64,000 bases of DNA from JBLZUR01 sp048565625 (GCF_048565625.1 NZ_JBLZUR010000002.1:1240001-1304000), one strand, 5' to 3'; positions 51,217 through 60,493 are shown, counted from the stretch's first letter. The notes: generated by a model not told the origin, from the letters alone. Numbers and translations are program-made.

Positions 51217-52907
51217 CGTCAGCCTCGGGGTATTTCCGCAATGGGCTGATTGCGGCCGTTCTGCTCGCGTCGGCGCCCGCCTTCGCGCAGTCGCAGAACA
51301 ATCTGCAGAACCTCGCCCCCGGCGGGGAGAGCGTGGCCGGGGTCGCGCAAGGTCCCGCCTCGGCGCTGCTCGACGATCAGCGCGGAACCAGCGGCAAGCG
51401 CCCGACCCTGCTGCAGGACCAGCGCGCCGGCGTCCGTCCCGCGCCCTTCGGGTCGGAGCTGTTCACGGGCGGCGGCGGTGAAGGCGGCGCCTCGCAGATC
51501 GACCCGAACTATGTGCTGCGTCCGGGTGACCAGATCACGGTCAGCACCTTCGGTGCCGTCAACGAGAGCCAGCAGCTCACCGTCGATGCGGCCGGCATGA
51601 TCGTCGTGCCGAATGTCGGCCCGCTGAAGGTCGAAGGCCTGACCGCCGGCGAGGTCAACGGTGCCATCAGCCGCGCCGCCGGCCGCGTCTACCAGAGCAC
51701 GGTCAAGGTCTACGCCAGCGCGGTCGCCTCGGCGAAGACCCAGGTCTTCGTGACCGGCCCGGTGCTGAAGCCGGGCGGGCAGCAGGGATCGGGCCTCGAT
51801 TCGGTCGTCGGCTTCCTGCAGCATGCCGGCGGCATCGATCCCAACCGGGGCAGCTACCGCCACATTCTCCTGCGGCGCGGCGGCCGTACCCTCACCGAAG
51901 TCGATCTCTACGACTTCCTCCTCAACGGCGACATCACCGACATCCCGCTGCGCACCAACGACGTGATCGTGGTGGGGCAGCAGGGGCCGGTGGTGTCCGT
52001 ATCCGGCGACGCCCGCGCGCCTTATACCTTCGAGTTCAAGGGGCAGGGGGGCACCGGTCAGGAACTGCTCCGCTACGCCCGGCCACGACCGGAGGTGACG
52101 CATGTCTCCGTGCTCGGCACGCGTGAGGGCAAGCCCTACAACGCTTATCTGACCCGCGCGGAGTTCGCCGCCTTCCGCCTGTTCGACGGCGATCGCGTCG
52201 GGTTCGAGGCGGATGCGCCGGCCGACACCTTCGTCGTGCGCATTGAAGGCGCGCAGAACGGCCCGTCCGCCTTCACCGTGCGTCGTGGGGAGACTCTCGG
52301 GCCGCTCCTCGCGCGTATCCCGCTCGATCCGCTCGCCGACACGCCGATGATCCATCTGGAGCGGCAGAGCGTCGCCGCCGCGCAGAGGCAGCTTCTGCAG
52401 GAGAGCCTCGCCCGTCTCGAAAAGGCGATCTACACCACCTCGTCGAGCACGTCCGCCGTCGCGGCCGCGCGTCAGGCCGATGCGGCGGGGCTGCAGCAGT
52501 TCATCAACCGCGCCCGCTCGGTCCAGCCGCGCGGTCTGGTGTCGCTGCCCGAGAATGCCGACCTGAACACGGTCATGCTGGAGCCGGACGACGTGATCGT
52601 CATCCCGTACCAGTCGCAGGTGGTGGTCATCGCGGGCGAGGTCGAGCTGCCGCAGACCCTCCTCTGGACGCCTGGCGGCGATGCCAAGGACTATGTCGAG
52701 CGGGCCGGTGGCTATGCGCCTCGCGCCAATCGCGGCGATACGCTGGTGATCCATCCGGACGGCAGCACGGCGCGCGGCGGGCCGGTGCGTCAGGGCGACC
52801 GCATCCTGGTCCCGCCGAAGCTCTCCGGCCAGTTCCTGGCGGTGGTGCGTGACGTGACCCAGATCATGTCGCAGCTGGCGATCACCGGCCTGGCGCTGTT
52901 CCGCTAG
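51213..52907 (+). CDS. Polysaccharide export outer-membrane protein (KpsD/Wza-like)
   Basis: 564 residues with a signal peptide (about 1-25, ending AFAQ). A poly-export domain (about 95-170, DPNYVLRPGDQITVSTFG) is followed by SLBB-type repeats (about 175-260 and 465-535, VVVIAGEVELPQTLLWTPGG). KpsD/Wza-type proteins pass the polysaccharide across the outer membrane. No lipobox Cys is visible. It is the last gene of the overlapping export set. Confidence 0.93.
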   Translation: MTSASGYFRNGLIAAVLLASAPAFAQSQNNLQNLAPGGESVAGVAQGPASALLDDQRGTSGKRPTLLQDQRAGVRPAPFGSELFTGGGGEGGASQIDPNYVLRPGDQITVSTFGAVNESQQLTVDAAGMIVVPNVGPLKVEGLTAGEVNGAISRAAGRVYQSTVKVYASAVASAKTQVFVTGPVLKPGGQQGSGLDSVVGFLQHAGGIDPNRGSYRHILLRRGGRTLTEVDLYDFLLNGDITDIPLRTNDVIVVGQQGPVVSVSGDARAPYTFEFKGQGGTGQELLRYARPRPEVTHVSVLGTREGKPYNAYLTRAEFAAFRLFDGDRVGFEADAPADTFVVRIEGAQNGPSAFTVRRGETLGPLLARIPLDPLADTPMIHLERQSVAAAQRQLLQESLARLEKAIYTTSSSTSAVAAARQADAAGLQQFINRARSVQPRGLVSLPENADLNTVMLEPDDVIVIPYQSQVVVIAGEVELPQTLLWTPGGDAKDYVERAGGYAPRANRGDTLVIHPDGSTARGGPVRQGDRILVPPKLSGQFLAVVRDVTQIMSQLAITGLALFR

Positions 52908-52932
52908 GGGACGATCGGAACGGAGGAGCACG

Positions 52933-54210
52933 GTGACGCAGGGCAATCACCGCCTCCGTTCCATCATCGGCGGCTCGGCCGGCAACCTGGTCGAGTGGTA
53001 CGACTGGTACGCCTATTCCGCCTTCACCCTCTATTTCGCGCCGCACTTCTTCCCCTCGGGCGATCGCACGGCCGAGCTGCTGAGCGCGGCGGTCGTCTTC
53101 GCGGTCGGCTTCGTCATGCGTCCGGTCGGGGCCTGGGTGATGGGCGTCTTCGCCGATCGGCGCGGGCGCAAGGCCGGGCTGACCCTCTCCGTGTCGCTGA
53201 TGTGCGCGGGATCGATGTTGATCGCCGTCGCTCCAACCTATGAGGTCGCGGGCTGGCTGGCCCCAGCGCTGCTGGTGATCGCGCGGCTGATGCAGGGGCT
53301 GTCGGTCGGCGGCGAGTACGGCGCGAGCGCCACCTATCTGTCCGAGATGGCGGGCAAGCGGCATCGCGGCTTCTATTCCAGTTTCCAGTACGTCACCCTG
53401 ATCGCGGGGCAGTTGGTGGCGCTGATCGTGCTCCTCGTCCTGCAATCGACGATGAGCGAGGCGGCGCTCGACGCCTGGGGCTGGCGTATCCCCTTCGCGA
53501 TCGGCGGCGTGCTCGCGGTCATCGTCTTCTACATCCGCCGCCGCCTCGCCGAGACGCAGAGCTTCGAGAAGGCGAGGGCGGAGGGGGCACCGCGATCTGG
53601 CTTCCTGCAACTGGTGACCAGGCATCCGCGCGAGACGCTGACCGTCATCTTCCTGACCGCCGGCGGCACCGTCGCCTTCTATGCCTATTCGATCTACATG
53701 CAGAAGTTCCTGGTCAACACCGCCGGGTTCAGCCGCGAGACCGCGTCCGAGATCAATGCGGTGACCCTCTTCCTCTACATGCTGCTGCAACCGGCGGCGG
53801 GTGCCCTTTCGGACCGGATCGGGCGCAAGCCGCTGATGATCGGCTTCGGCATCGGCGGCGTGCTCTTCACCGTGCCGATCTTCACCCTGCTTGGCCGTAC
53901 GACCGATCCCGTTCTCGCTGGCGTGCTGGTCATGGCCGCCCTGGTGATCGTCAGCGGCTATACCGCGATCAACGCGGTGGTGAAGGCGGAGCTGTTCCCC
54001 GCCCACATCCGCGCGCTCGGCGTCGCTCTGCCCTATGCCATCGCCAACACCCTGTTCGGCGGCACGGCGGAGTCAATTGCGCTCCTCTTCAAGCGCTGGG
54101 ACGTCGAACACTGGTTCTACTGGTACGTGACGGCTCTGATCGCCGTATCGCTGATCGTCTACCTGCGGATGCGCGACACCCGCGAACACAGCCTCATCAC
54201 CGAAGACTAA
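52933..54210 (+). CDS. MFS transporter, metabolite:H+ symporter family (KgtP-like)
   Basis: 425 residues from GTG 52933 after GGAGGAG. Twelve hydrophobic segments are spaced as in MFS. The opening GSAGNLVEWYDWYAYSAFTLYFAP, the loop motif GVFADRRGRKAGL and GLSVGGEYGASATYLSEMA are typical of the MHS (2-oxoglutarate/dicarboxylate permease) family. It probably imports an organic acid with protons. It begins 25 bases after the export operon but has its own ribosome site. Confidence 0.92.
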   Translation: MTQGNHRLRSIIGGSAGNLVEWYDWYAYSAFTLYFAPHFFPSGDRTAELLSAAVVFAVGFVMRPVGAWVMGVFADRRGRKAGLTLSVSLMCAGSMLIAVAPTYEVAGWLAPALLVIARLMQGLSVGGEYGASATYLSEMAGKRHRGFYSSFQYVTLIAGQLVALIVLLVLQSTMSEAALDAWGWRIPFAIGGVLAVIVFYIRRRLAETQSFEKARAEGAPRSGFLQLVTRHPRETLTVIFLTAGGTVAFYAYSIYMQKFLVNTAGFSRETASEINAVTLFLYMLLQPAAGALSDRIGRKPLMIGFGIGGVLFTVPIFTLLGRTTDPVLAGVLVMAALVIVSGYTAINAVVKAELFPAHIRALGVALPYAIANTLFGGTAESIALLFKRWDVEHWFYWYVTALIAVSLIVYLRMRDTREHSLITED

Positions 54211-54212
54211 CC

Positions 54213-54332
54213 CTCATCCTCCCCATCGCAGATGGGGAGGGGGACCGCCGAAGGCGGTGGAGGGGAAGTCCCGCCCGCCGACACCCCTCCACCACTCGGT
54301 CCCCCTCCCCAAGCGAGCTTGGGGAGGATGAA
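54213..54332. repeat. GC-rich inverted repeat, family C
   Basis: CTCATCCTCCCCATC ... and the mirrored CTTGGGGAGGATG flank internal CCTCCCC/GGGGAGG and CCGCC/GGCGG arms, filling the gap between the MFS and scaffold genes. Confidence 0.75.
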
Positions 54333-54373
54333 GATACTCGCTCTTTCCGCTCCGTTTCCGTAAAGCGACAGCG

Positions 54374-54814
54374 ATGTCCGCCGCCCTCTACAACGCCGAA
54401 ATCCTCCGCCTCGCCGCCGGCATTCCCCATCACGAACGTCTCGCCACACCCGGTGCCACGGTGGAGAAGCGGTCGCCGATCTGCGGCAGCCGGGTGACCG
54501 TGGACGTTACCGTCGATGAACACGGACGGGTGACCGCGCTCGGTCAGAAGGTGAACGCCTGCGCGCTCGGCCAGGCGTCTGCCGCGCTGATGGGTGCGGA
54601 GGCACTCGGCCGCACCCCGGATGAGCTCGCCGCGGCCCGCGACGCACTCACCGCTTTCCTGAACGGAGAGCGGGAGGATCCCGGCGACTGGCCCGGCCTC
54701 CACATCTTCGCGCCCGCGCGGCCCCACACCGCCCGCCACGCCTCCATCCGCCTCGCCTTCGAGGCGGTCGCCGAGGCCGCTGCCCTGGCGGCCGCCAAGG
54801 CACCGGTGCGCTGA
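54374..54814 (+). CDS. Fe-S cluster scaffold-like protein (IscU/NifU N-terminal family variant)
   Basis: 146 residues. Two of the three scaffold Cys are present, in SPICGSRVTV (about 37) and NACALGQASAAL (about 63). The position of the third Cys, normally in a xxRxxC context, reads ARPHTARHAS. This two-Cys form occurs in alphaproteobacteria, where it probably assists rather than replaces IscU/SufU. The stop shares a base with the antiporter start. No isc/suf genes are adjacent. Confidence 0.85.
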   Translation: MSAALYNAEILRLAAGIPHHERLATPGATVEKRSPICGSRVTVDVTVDEHGRVTALGQKVNACALGQASAALMGAEALGRTPDELAAARDALTAFLNGEREDPGDWPGLHIFAPARPHTARHASIRLAFEAVAEAAALAAAKAPVR

Positions 54815-56565
54815 TGGAGCAGGGGGGTACGCATCTGCTGCACGACGGCGTCGTCCTGCTGGGGGCGGCGCTCGCCTCGGTGCTCCTCTTCCGCAAGCTC
54901 GGCCTCGGTGCCGTCCTCGGCTATCTCGTCGCCGGTGTCGCCATCGGCCCCTATGGCCTCGGCCTCGTCGGCGATGCCGAACAGAAGCTGGGGATCGCCG
55001 AACTCGGCATCACGCTCCTCCTTTTCATCGTCGGCCTCGAACTCCATCCCAGCCGGCTCTGGCGGCTGCGCAAGGACATCTTCGGCTTCGGCCTCGCCCA
55101 GGTGGTGCTCTGCGGCCTCGCGCTCTGCGTCGTCGTGTTCGCGGCGACACCGCTCACCTGGCCGGCGATCGTCGCACTGGCCCTGCCGCTCGCGCTCTCG
55201 TCCACCGCGCAGGTCCTGCCGATGCTGCGCTCCGCCGGCCGCCTCAACACACCCTTTGGGGAACGCGCCTTCTCGATCCTGCTGTTCCAGGATCTCTCGA
55301 TCGTCCCGCTCATCACGATCATAGCGGCGCTCTCCCGCGCGCCCGCCGATCCGAGCGCGCCTCCGGGCTGGCTGCTCGGCATCTACACCGTGCTCGCGAT
55401 CGGCGGGCTGGTCCTTGCCGGCCGCTTCATCCTCAACCCGCTCTTCCGGCTGATCGGGCGCTTGGGCGAGCGTGAGATGTTCGTCGTGGCCGGTCTCTTC
55501 ACCGTCCTCGCCGCCGCGACGGTGATGGAGCTGCTCCATCTCTCCACCGCGCTCGGCGCCTTCGTCGCGGGTGTGATGCTGGCCGACTCGCCCTACCGGC
55601 ATGAGCTGGAGAGCGATGTCGAGCCGTTCCGCTCGATCCTGCTCGGCCTGTTCTTCCTTGCGGTCGGCATGTTGCTCGACGTCGACGCCATCCTCCATCG
55701 CCCGGCGTTGGTGATCGGTGTCGCCGCCGCGCTGATCGCGGTGAAGACCGGCATCATCTTCGCCATCGCCCGGTTGTTCGGAATGAGCTGGCGTCAGGCC
55801 TTTTCGCTCGGCCTGCTGCTCAGCCAGGGCGGCGAGTTCGGGTTCGTCCTCTTCGGTCAGGCGCAGGCGGCGCTCCTCATCGCGCCGGAGGCGGCGAGCC
55901 TGTTTAGCGCCGTCGTCACCCTGTCGATGGCGACGACGCCGTTCCTGATGGAGATCTCCCGCCGCTTCCGCACCGAACCGGCGAAGAAGCGCGATGATCT
56001 CGAAGGGCCGGAGAAGTCGGAGGTCACGCCCATCGTCATCGTCGGCTACGGCCGCTTCGGCCAGACGGTCGCGCAGATGCTGACCGCGAAGAAGATCCCC
56101 GTCACCTTGATCGATACCGATCCGGAAATGATCGACATCGCCGGCATGTTCGGTGCCAAGGTCTTCTACGGCGACGGCACCCGCATCGACCTCCTGCGGC
56201 ACGCGGGGGTGGGGGAGGCGCAGATTCTCGTCTTCTGCCACAATGTCGCGATCACGCCGGACCACCTGCGTGTCATCGCCGAGACCTTCCCCGAGACCAA
56301 GATCTTCATGCGCGTCTACGATCGCCGCCAGCTGATCGAGTATGGCGATCTGGAGGTGGCGGGCTCGGTGCGCGAGGTGTTCGAGAGCGCCGTCCGCCTC
56401 GCGCGCGACGTCATGGACGAACTCGATATCGAGGCCGAGGAGATCAACCGCGCCGAGGAGGAATACCGAAAGCGCGATGGCGAGCGGCTGGCCAAGCAGC
56501 GTTCGGCCGGCGACCTCTATGCCGCGCGCGAGATGATGTTCCGGCCGTCGTCAGGGGAGCAGTGA
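54814..56565 (+). CDS. Monovalent cation:proton antiporter, CPA2 family with RCK domain
   Basis: 583 residues. About 12 membrane segments (to residue ~385) include GYLVAGVAIGPYGLG and LPLALSSTAQVLPML, typical of KefB/KefC-like transporters. A cytosolic TrkA-N/RCK domain follows with VIVGYGRFGQTVAQML and a following Asp (IDTDPEM). It exchanges K+ or Na+ for H+, gated by nucleotide. The acidic C-terminal helix (ELDIEAEEINRAEEEY) is of uncertain role. Confidence 0.94.
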   Translation: MEQGGTHLLHDGVVLLGAALASVLLFRKLGLGAVLGYLVAGVAIGPYGLGLVGDAEQKLGIAELGITLLLFIVGLELHPSRLWRLRKDIFGFGLAQVVLCGLALCVVVFAATPLTWPAIVALALPLALSSTAQVLPMLRSAGRLNTPFGERAFSILLFQDLSIVPLITIIAALSRAPADPSAPPGWLLGIYTVLAIGGLVLAGRFILNPLFRLIGRLGEREMFVVAGLFTVLAAATVMELLHLSTALGAFVAGVMLADSPYRHELESDVEPFRSILLGLFFLAVGMLLDVDAILHRPALVIGVAAALIAVKTGIIFAIARLFGMSWRQAFSLGLLLSQGGEFGFVLFGQAQAALLIAPEAASLFSAVVTLSMATTPFLMEISRRFRTEPAKKRDDLEGPEKSEVTPIVIVGYGRFGQTVAQMLTAKKIPVTLIDTDPEMIDIAGMFGAKVFYGDGTRIDLLRHAGVGEAQILVFCHNVAITPDHLRVIAETFPETKIFMRVYDRRQLIEYGDLEVAGSVREVFESAVRLARDVMDELDIEAEEINRAEEEYRKRDGERLAKQRSAGDLYAAREMMFRPSSGEQ

Positions 56566-56566
56566 C

Positions 56567-56896
56567 ATGCTGGGTGTGATCGCAGCCCTGTCCGGCGCGG
56601 TGGCGGTGATCGCCGGAGCCTTCGGTGCCCATGCCGCCAAGGGTGATGCGGTCGAATGGCTCAAGACTGGCGGCCACTACCAGCTGATCCACGCCGTCGC
56701 CGCGATCCTCGCGCTCACCGTCGTGCGCGGCAACCTCGCCGCCGCCCTGTTCATCGCCGGCGGCTGGGTGTTCGGCGGATCGCTCTACCTGATGGCAGCG
56801 GGCGCCCCCCGCTGGTTCGGCGCGATAACCCCGCTCGGCGGCCTCCTCCTGATCGCCGGCTGGCTGGCGTTGGGGTGGACGTTCCTGCGACGATAA
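56567..56896 (+). CDS. DUF423 family membrane protein
   Basis: 109 residues with four hydrophobic helices. AGAFGAHAAKG near residue 16-26 and TPLGGLLLIAGWLALG near the end are DUF423 signatures (YwdK-like). The function is unknown. It starts one base after the antiporter stop, which suggests cotranscription. Confidence 0.9.
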   Translation: MLGVIAALSGAVAVIAGAFGAHAAKGDAVEWLKTGGHYQLIHAVAAILALTVVRGNLAAALFIAGGWVFGGSLYLMAAGAPRWFGAITPLGGLLLIAGWLALGWTFLRR

Positions 56897-56914
56897 GCCG
56901 TCAAGCTTGACGGC
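56897..56914. repeat. Perfect 18-base palindrome
   Basis: GCCGTCAAGCTTGACGGC immediately follows the DUF423 stop. There is no T-run, so termination is uncertain; it also marks the edge of the lower-GC patch that follows. Confidence 0.6.
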
Positions 56915-57082
56915 AGCGAAAGCAATCGCGGCACGACCAGGCCGCGGCTGCACTGCATTGGCTTTGTGCATCGCCGAGGCGCGAGGTTTTCTGCCTTTTC
57001 TTGAACAATGCAGAAATTGTGAGTTTCGCATCACGAACGCGAAAGCAGACGGGCTTAAAATAATCCATTTTTAGAGAAGCAG

Positions 57083-57805
57083 TTATTTACCTGCGGTCGA
57101 CTCGACCAAGGCCTGCGCCGCGCGTTGCCCGGAAAGTGCTTTAAGGGTTAGCTCCGTTGGCACGGGACGGTAGCTTCGGACGATTTTAGCAGCTCGCCTC
57201 TTATCGCCGTTTGAAAGGTGCTCTACAAAGTCCTTGAGCCAAGCTGTCTGCTTGTCGTTAGGTTCTGAACGGACAAGAAAGAGTTGGAAGTAAGCCGCCG
57301 TCTTCGCAGCGTCAGGTTTCACACCGGCCGCTCCGTTGTACACGGAGGCAAGCGTCATCAAACCGCCCGACCAACCCTGTGCCGCTGACTTTTCCAGCCA
57401 AGCGAGTCCGGTAGGTACGTCTCCGCTTTGGGCATACAAAACCCCGACATCATGCTGTGCAAGTGCATAGCCAGCCTCCGCCGCAACTAGCTTGTACTTC
57501 AAGGCCAATGCTGCATCAGACTCTATTACTCCATCGCCCTGCCCGTCGTAGTAGCAGCCCAGCTTATAGGAGCCCAGCGGATCGCCTAAGCCTGCCGCCT
57601 TACGGAAGGCATCAAGCGCTTTCGCATGGTCTTCTGTGACGCCTGATCCCGTCTGATATGCCATGCCAAGTTGGTAAATGGCTTCCGCGTTGCCGGATTT
57701 TGAAAGCCGTTCGAGGGAAGGGATCAACGTTGTGGTTTGAGCATTCCCGCAGCCCGCCCCCGTCACCAAAGCTGCGGCAGCAATCATCTTAATGACCGGT
57801 CGCAT
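57083..57805 (-). CDS. Sel1-like repeat lipoprotein
   Basis: 240 residues. The N-terminal hydrophobic stretch ends in a lipobox-like VTGAGCGN (Cys19), suggesting a lipid-anchored protein. Sel1-type repeats occur at about 36-72 (AEAIYQLGMAYQTGSGVTED), 73-110 and 111-150. Sel1 repeats mediate protein contacts. The GC content is clearly lower than in neighbouring genes and it adjoins an insertion sequence, suggesting recent transfer. Confidence 0.85.
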   Translation of the reverse strand: MRPVIKMIAAAALVTGAGCGNAQTTTLIPSLERLSKSGNAEAIYQLGMAYQTGSGVTEDHAKALDAFRKAAGLGDPLGSYKLGCYYDGQGDGVIESDAALALKYKLVAAEAGYALAQHDVGVLYAQSGDVPTGLAWLEKSAAQGWSGGLMTLASVYNGAAGVKPDAAKTAAYFQLFLVRSEPNDKQTAWLKDFVEHLSNGDKRRAAKIVRSYRPVPTELTLKALSGQRAAQALVESTAGK

Positions 57806-57838
57806 GCTGACTCTCCAATTGCAGGCTGAACTTACCTA

Positions 57839-58675
57839 GGGTCCGGACTCACAACCACCAGATGACGGTGGCGGCGAGGGCGATAGCGCTCATGAAGTTC
57901 TTGATGTTGCGATCGAAGCGGGTGGCGAGCCGCCTCCAGTCCTTGAGGCGGCAGAACATGCGCTCGATGACGTTGCGCTGTTTGTAGATGGTGCGGTCGT
58001 AGTCGTACTGGACCTTGCGGTTGCAGCGCGGCGGGATGACGGCCTGGGTGCCGCGCTGGTCGAGCCACTCGCGCAACTCCTGACTGTCATAGCCCTTGTC
58101 GGCGACGAGTTCGACGGATGGGGGCAGCGCCGCGATGCAGGTCTTGGCGACCTTGCAGTCGTGGACGTTGCCGGGCGTCAGCAGGAGGACGTGAGGGCGG
58201 CCCTTGGCGTCGCAGACGGCATGGACCTTGGTGTTCCGGCCGCCTTTGGTGCGGCCGATACCATGGGCCAAGGCCCCCCTTTTCCACCGCCTGCGCAGCG
58301 GTGGACCTTGATGCAGCTGCTATCGATGAACAGCCGGTCCGGCGCGTCGTCGGCGCCTGCCAGCGCGCTGAAAATCCCCTCCCAGATGCCGCGCTCGGAC
58401 CAGCGCACGAAGCGATTGTAGAGCGTCTTCTTTGGCCCGTACACGTCCGAGCAGTCCACCCAGCGACCGCCGCAGCGGAGCGCATGCACGATCCCGCTCA
58501 GCACCCGGCGATCATCCACACGTGCCTTGCCGCGAACGTCCGTCGGCAGCAGTGGTGCGATCCGCTCCCACTGCGCATCGGAAAACCAGAAGAAATCAGC
58601 CATTCCACCGCCTCCACACCAACGCAGTGAATCACGATCCAAGCGGTAGCAAAAGCCGTTATTGGGTCCGGACCC
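57839..58675 (-). mobile_element. IS5-family insertion sequence
   Basis: 837 bases. GGGTCCGGAC at the left end (57839-57848) is inverted as GTCCGGACCC at the right end (58666-58675), and both ends are flanked by TA, the expected target duplication of the IS427-type group. It contains one transposase made from two overlapping frames. It is inserted between the Sel1-repeat gene and aroB without breaking either. Confidence 0.9.
57849..58603 (-). CDS. IS5-family transposase, made by -1 frameshift
   Basis: Frame one starts at ATG 58603 (MADFFWFSDAQWERIAPLLP) and carries the first catalytic Asp in LFIDSSCIKVHR. At AAAAGGGGGG (58283-58274) a -1 slip continues in the second frame as LAHGIGRTKGGRNTKVHAV, which contains the second Asp (ELVADKGYDSQ) and the Glu (RNVIERMFCRLKDWRR). 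Without slippage frame one ends at 58178 with an unrelated tail. About 250 residues result. Frameshifting in A/G runs is usual in this group. The domain set is complete, so the element may be active. Confidence 0.9.
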
Positions 58676-58728
58676 TAATCATTCGTTGGTCGCAACTTTC
58701 CGGTGCTGTAAAACTTTTAAGATTCGCA

Positions 58729-59859
58729 TTAAAGGTGGCCAAGGGTAGAACCCCTTCGGACTCGCTCCCCATCTAGGAAAGCCGCCACCTCAGCCAAATC
58801 CACATCCTTCGCCAGGAACGTTCGCCCGATCCCGCGCGCCAGCAGGAACGGCAGCCGCCCGCCCTCCATCTTCTTGTCGTGCATCATATGCGCGACCAGG
58901 GTCTCCCCATCGGCAGTAACATGTGCCTCGGCCGCGCTCGCCGGGAGGCCGGCGGAGCGCAGATGCGCCGCCACCCGCGCGGCGTCTTCCGCCGGGCACA
59001 GCCCCTGCGCGGCCGAGAAACGGAACGCCAGCGCCATTCCCGCCGCGACCGCCTCGCCGTGGAGCAGCCGGTCGGAAAACCCGGTCTCCGCCTCCAGCGC
59101 ATGGCCGAAGGTGTGGCCGAGGTTGAGGAGCGCGCGGGTGCCGGTCGTCTCCCGCTCGTCCGCCGCCACGATCGCCGCCTTAGCCCGCACGCTGCGCTCG
59201 ATCGCGGTCGTTCGTGCCTCCGCATCGCCCGCAAGCAGGGCAGGGCCGTTCGCCTCGCACCAGGCGAAGAAATCCGGATCGTCGATTAGCCCGTACTTCA
59301 CGACCTCGGCATAACCCGCCGCCGCCTCGCGCGCGGGCAGGGTGTCGAGCGTCGTGGGATCGATCAGCACATGCACCGGCTGGTGGAACGCCCCGATCAG
59401 GTTCTTGCCCGCCCGCGCGTTGATCGCCGTCTTGCCGCCGACCGAGCTGTCCACCTGCGCCAGCAAGGTGGTCGGCACCTGCACGAAGCCGCATCCGCGC
59501 TTCACGATCGACGCCGCGAAGCCGACGAGGTCGCCGATCACCCCGCCGCCGAGCGCCACGACGTTGTCGGACCGCTCGACCCCGCGCTCCAGCAGCCCGT
59601 CGGTCAGCCGCTCCAGCACCGCCCAGCTTTTCGTCCCTTCGCCCGGCGGCAGGACGATCGCATCATGCGCGATCCCGCCCCGGTCGAGCGCCGCCTGTAG
59701 GCGCGGCAGCTGCGTCGCCGCGAGGTTCTCGTCCGTCACGATCACGAAGCGGCCTCGCCGCGCAAACCGGCCGATCAGCGCGTCGGCCCGGTCCAGCCCC
59801 CCGGCCACGATGTTGATATCGTAGCTGCGATCGGCCAGCGACACGGATACGCTCGTCAC
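58729..59859 (-). CDS. aroB: 3-dehydroquinate synthase
   Basis: 376 residues. NAD-binding VVALGGGVIGDLVGFAAS, VPTTLLAQVDSSVGGKTAIN, AEVVKYGLI and the zinc ligands in LNLGHTFGHALEA with the final HGEAV are intact. It converts DAHP to 3-dehydroquinate in the shikimate pathway. The start overlaps the aroK stop as ATGA, the usual aroK-aroB arrangement. The last codons adjoin the lower-GC patch next to the IS. Confidence 0.97.
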   Translation of the reverse strand: MTSVSVSLADRSYDINIVAGGLDRADALIGRFARRGRFVIVTDENLAATQLPRLQAALDRGGIAHDAIVLPPGEGTKSWAVLERLTDGLLERGVERSDNVVALGGGVIGDLVGFAASIVKRGCGFVQVPTTLLAQVDSSVGGKTAINARAGKNLIGAFHQPVHVLIDPTTLDTLPAREAAAGYAEVVKYGLIDDPDFFAWCEANGPALLAGDAEARTTAIERSVRAKAAIVAADERETTGTRALLNLGHTFGHALEAETGFSDRLLHGEAVAAGMALAFRFSAAQGLCPAEDAARVAAHLRSAGLPASAAEAHVTADGETLVAHMMHDKKMEGGRLPFLLARGIGRTFLAKDVDLAEVAAFLDGERVRRGSTLGHL

Positions 59860-60407
59860 CTCGATAACTCCCGGATAATCGCTTCCACCGTCGCCTCATG
59901 CGGCTGCGCGACGCTCGCCACACGGATCGGCGCCAGCGCGTAGACCGGGTTCCTGACTGCCGCCAGCTCCGCCAGCACCACCTTCGGATCGCGCCCCTGC
60001 AGCAACGGCCGCCCCTCGCGCCGCCCGACCCGGTCGCACAGAACGTCGATATCGGCATCCAGCCAGACCGTCGTCGCGCGTTCGAGGAGGAGGGCGCGCG
60101 TCTCCTCATGCATGAACGCCCCGCCGCCCGTCGCCACCACCTTGCGCTCCCCGTCGATCAGCCGCGCGATCACCCGCCGCTCGCCATCACGGAAATGCGC
60201 CTCGCCAAAGCGCGCGAAGATCTCCGGGATCGTCAGCCCCGCCGCCCGCTCGATCTCATGATCGGCATCGACGAAGGGCAGGTGCAGCCGCGTCGCCAGC
60301 CGCTTGCCCACCGTCGACTTGCCCGCGCCCATCAGGCCGACGAGCACGATCGGCCGGCCCGATCGGGCGGCGCGCGCGTCGGTCCGGCTGGCGCTGTTCT
60401 GCTGCAT
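59856..60407 (-). CDS. aroK: Shikimate kinase
   Basis: 183 residues from ATG 60407; the frame is open further upstream but lacks support. P-loop GLMGAGKSTVG, DADHEIERAAG, GGGAFMHEETR and RPLLQ cover ATP and shikimate binding. It phosphorylates shikimate. Translationally coupled to aroB. Confidence 0.96.
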   Translation of the reverse strand: MQQNSASRTDARAARSGRPIVLVGLMGAGKSTVGKRLATRLHLPFVDADHEIERAAGLTIPEIFARFGEAHFRDGERRVIARLIDGERKVVATGGGAFMHEETRALLLERATTVWLDADIDVLCDRVGRREGRPLLQGRDPKVVLAELAAVRNPVYALAPIRVASVAQPHEATVEAIIRELSR

Positions 60408-60493
60408 CGGCGCGGGGCTATACACAGCCCCCCGCATTCGGGCAAAAGCCCGCGCGACGCCGACATCGTTCAAGGCAGTAGAAGGGTATTCAT

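Noticed and set aside
51219..52946. 575-residue minus-strand frame opposite the KpsD-like gene
   Set aside because: Same composition artefact; the plus-strand gene has a signal peptide and SLBB domains.
54544..56265. 573-residue minus-strand frame opposite the antiporter and scaffold genes
   Set aside because: It is antisense to two clearly homologous genes, is dominated by Arg/Asp/Glu/Gly and has no family features; a product of GC-rich third positions.
58717..58732. TTAA-N8-TTAA near the aroB stop as a CtrA site
   Set aside because: The spacer is eight rather than seven bases and the position is at a gene end in AT-richer DNA.
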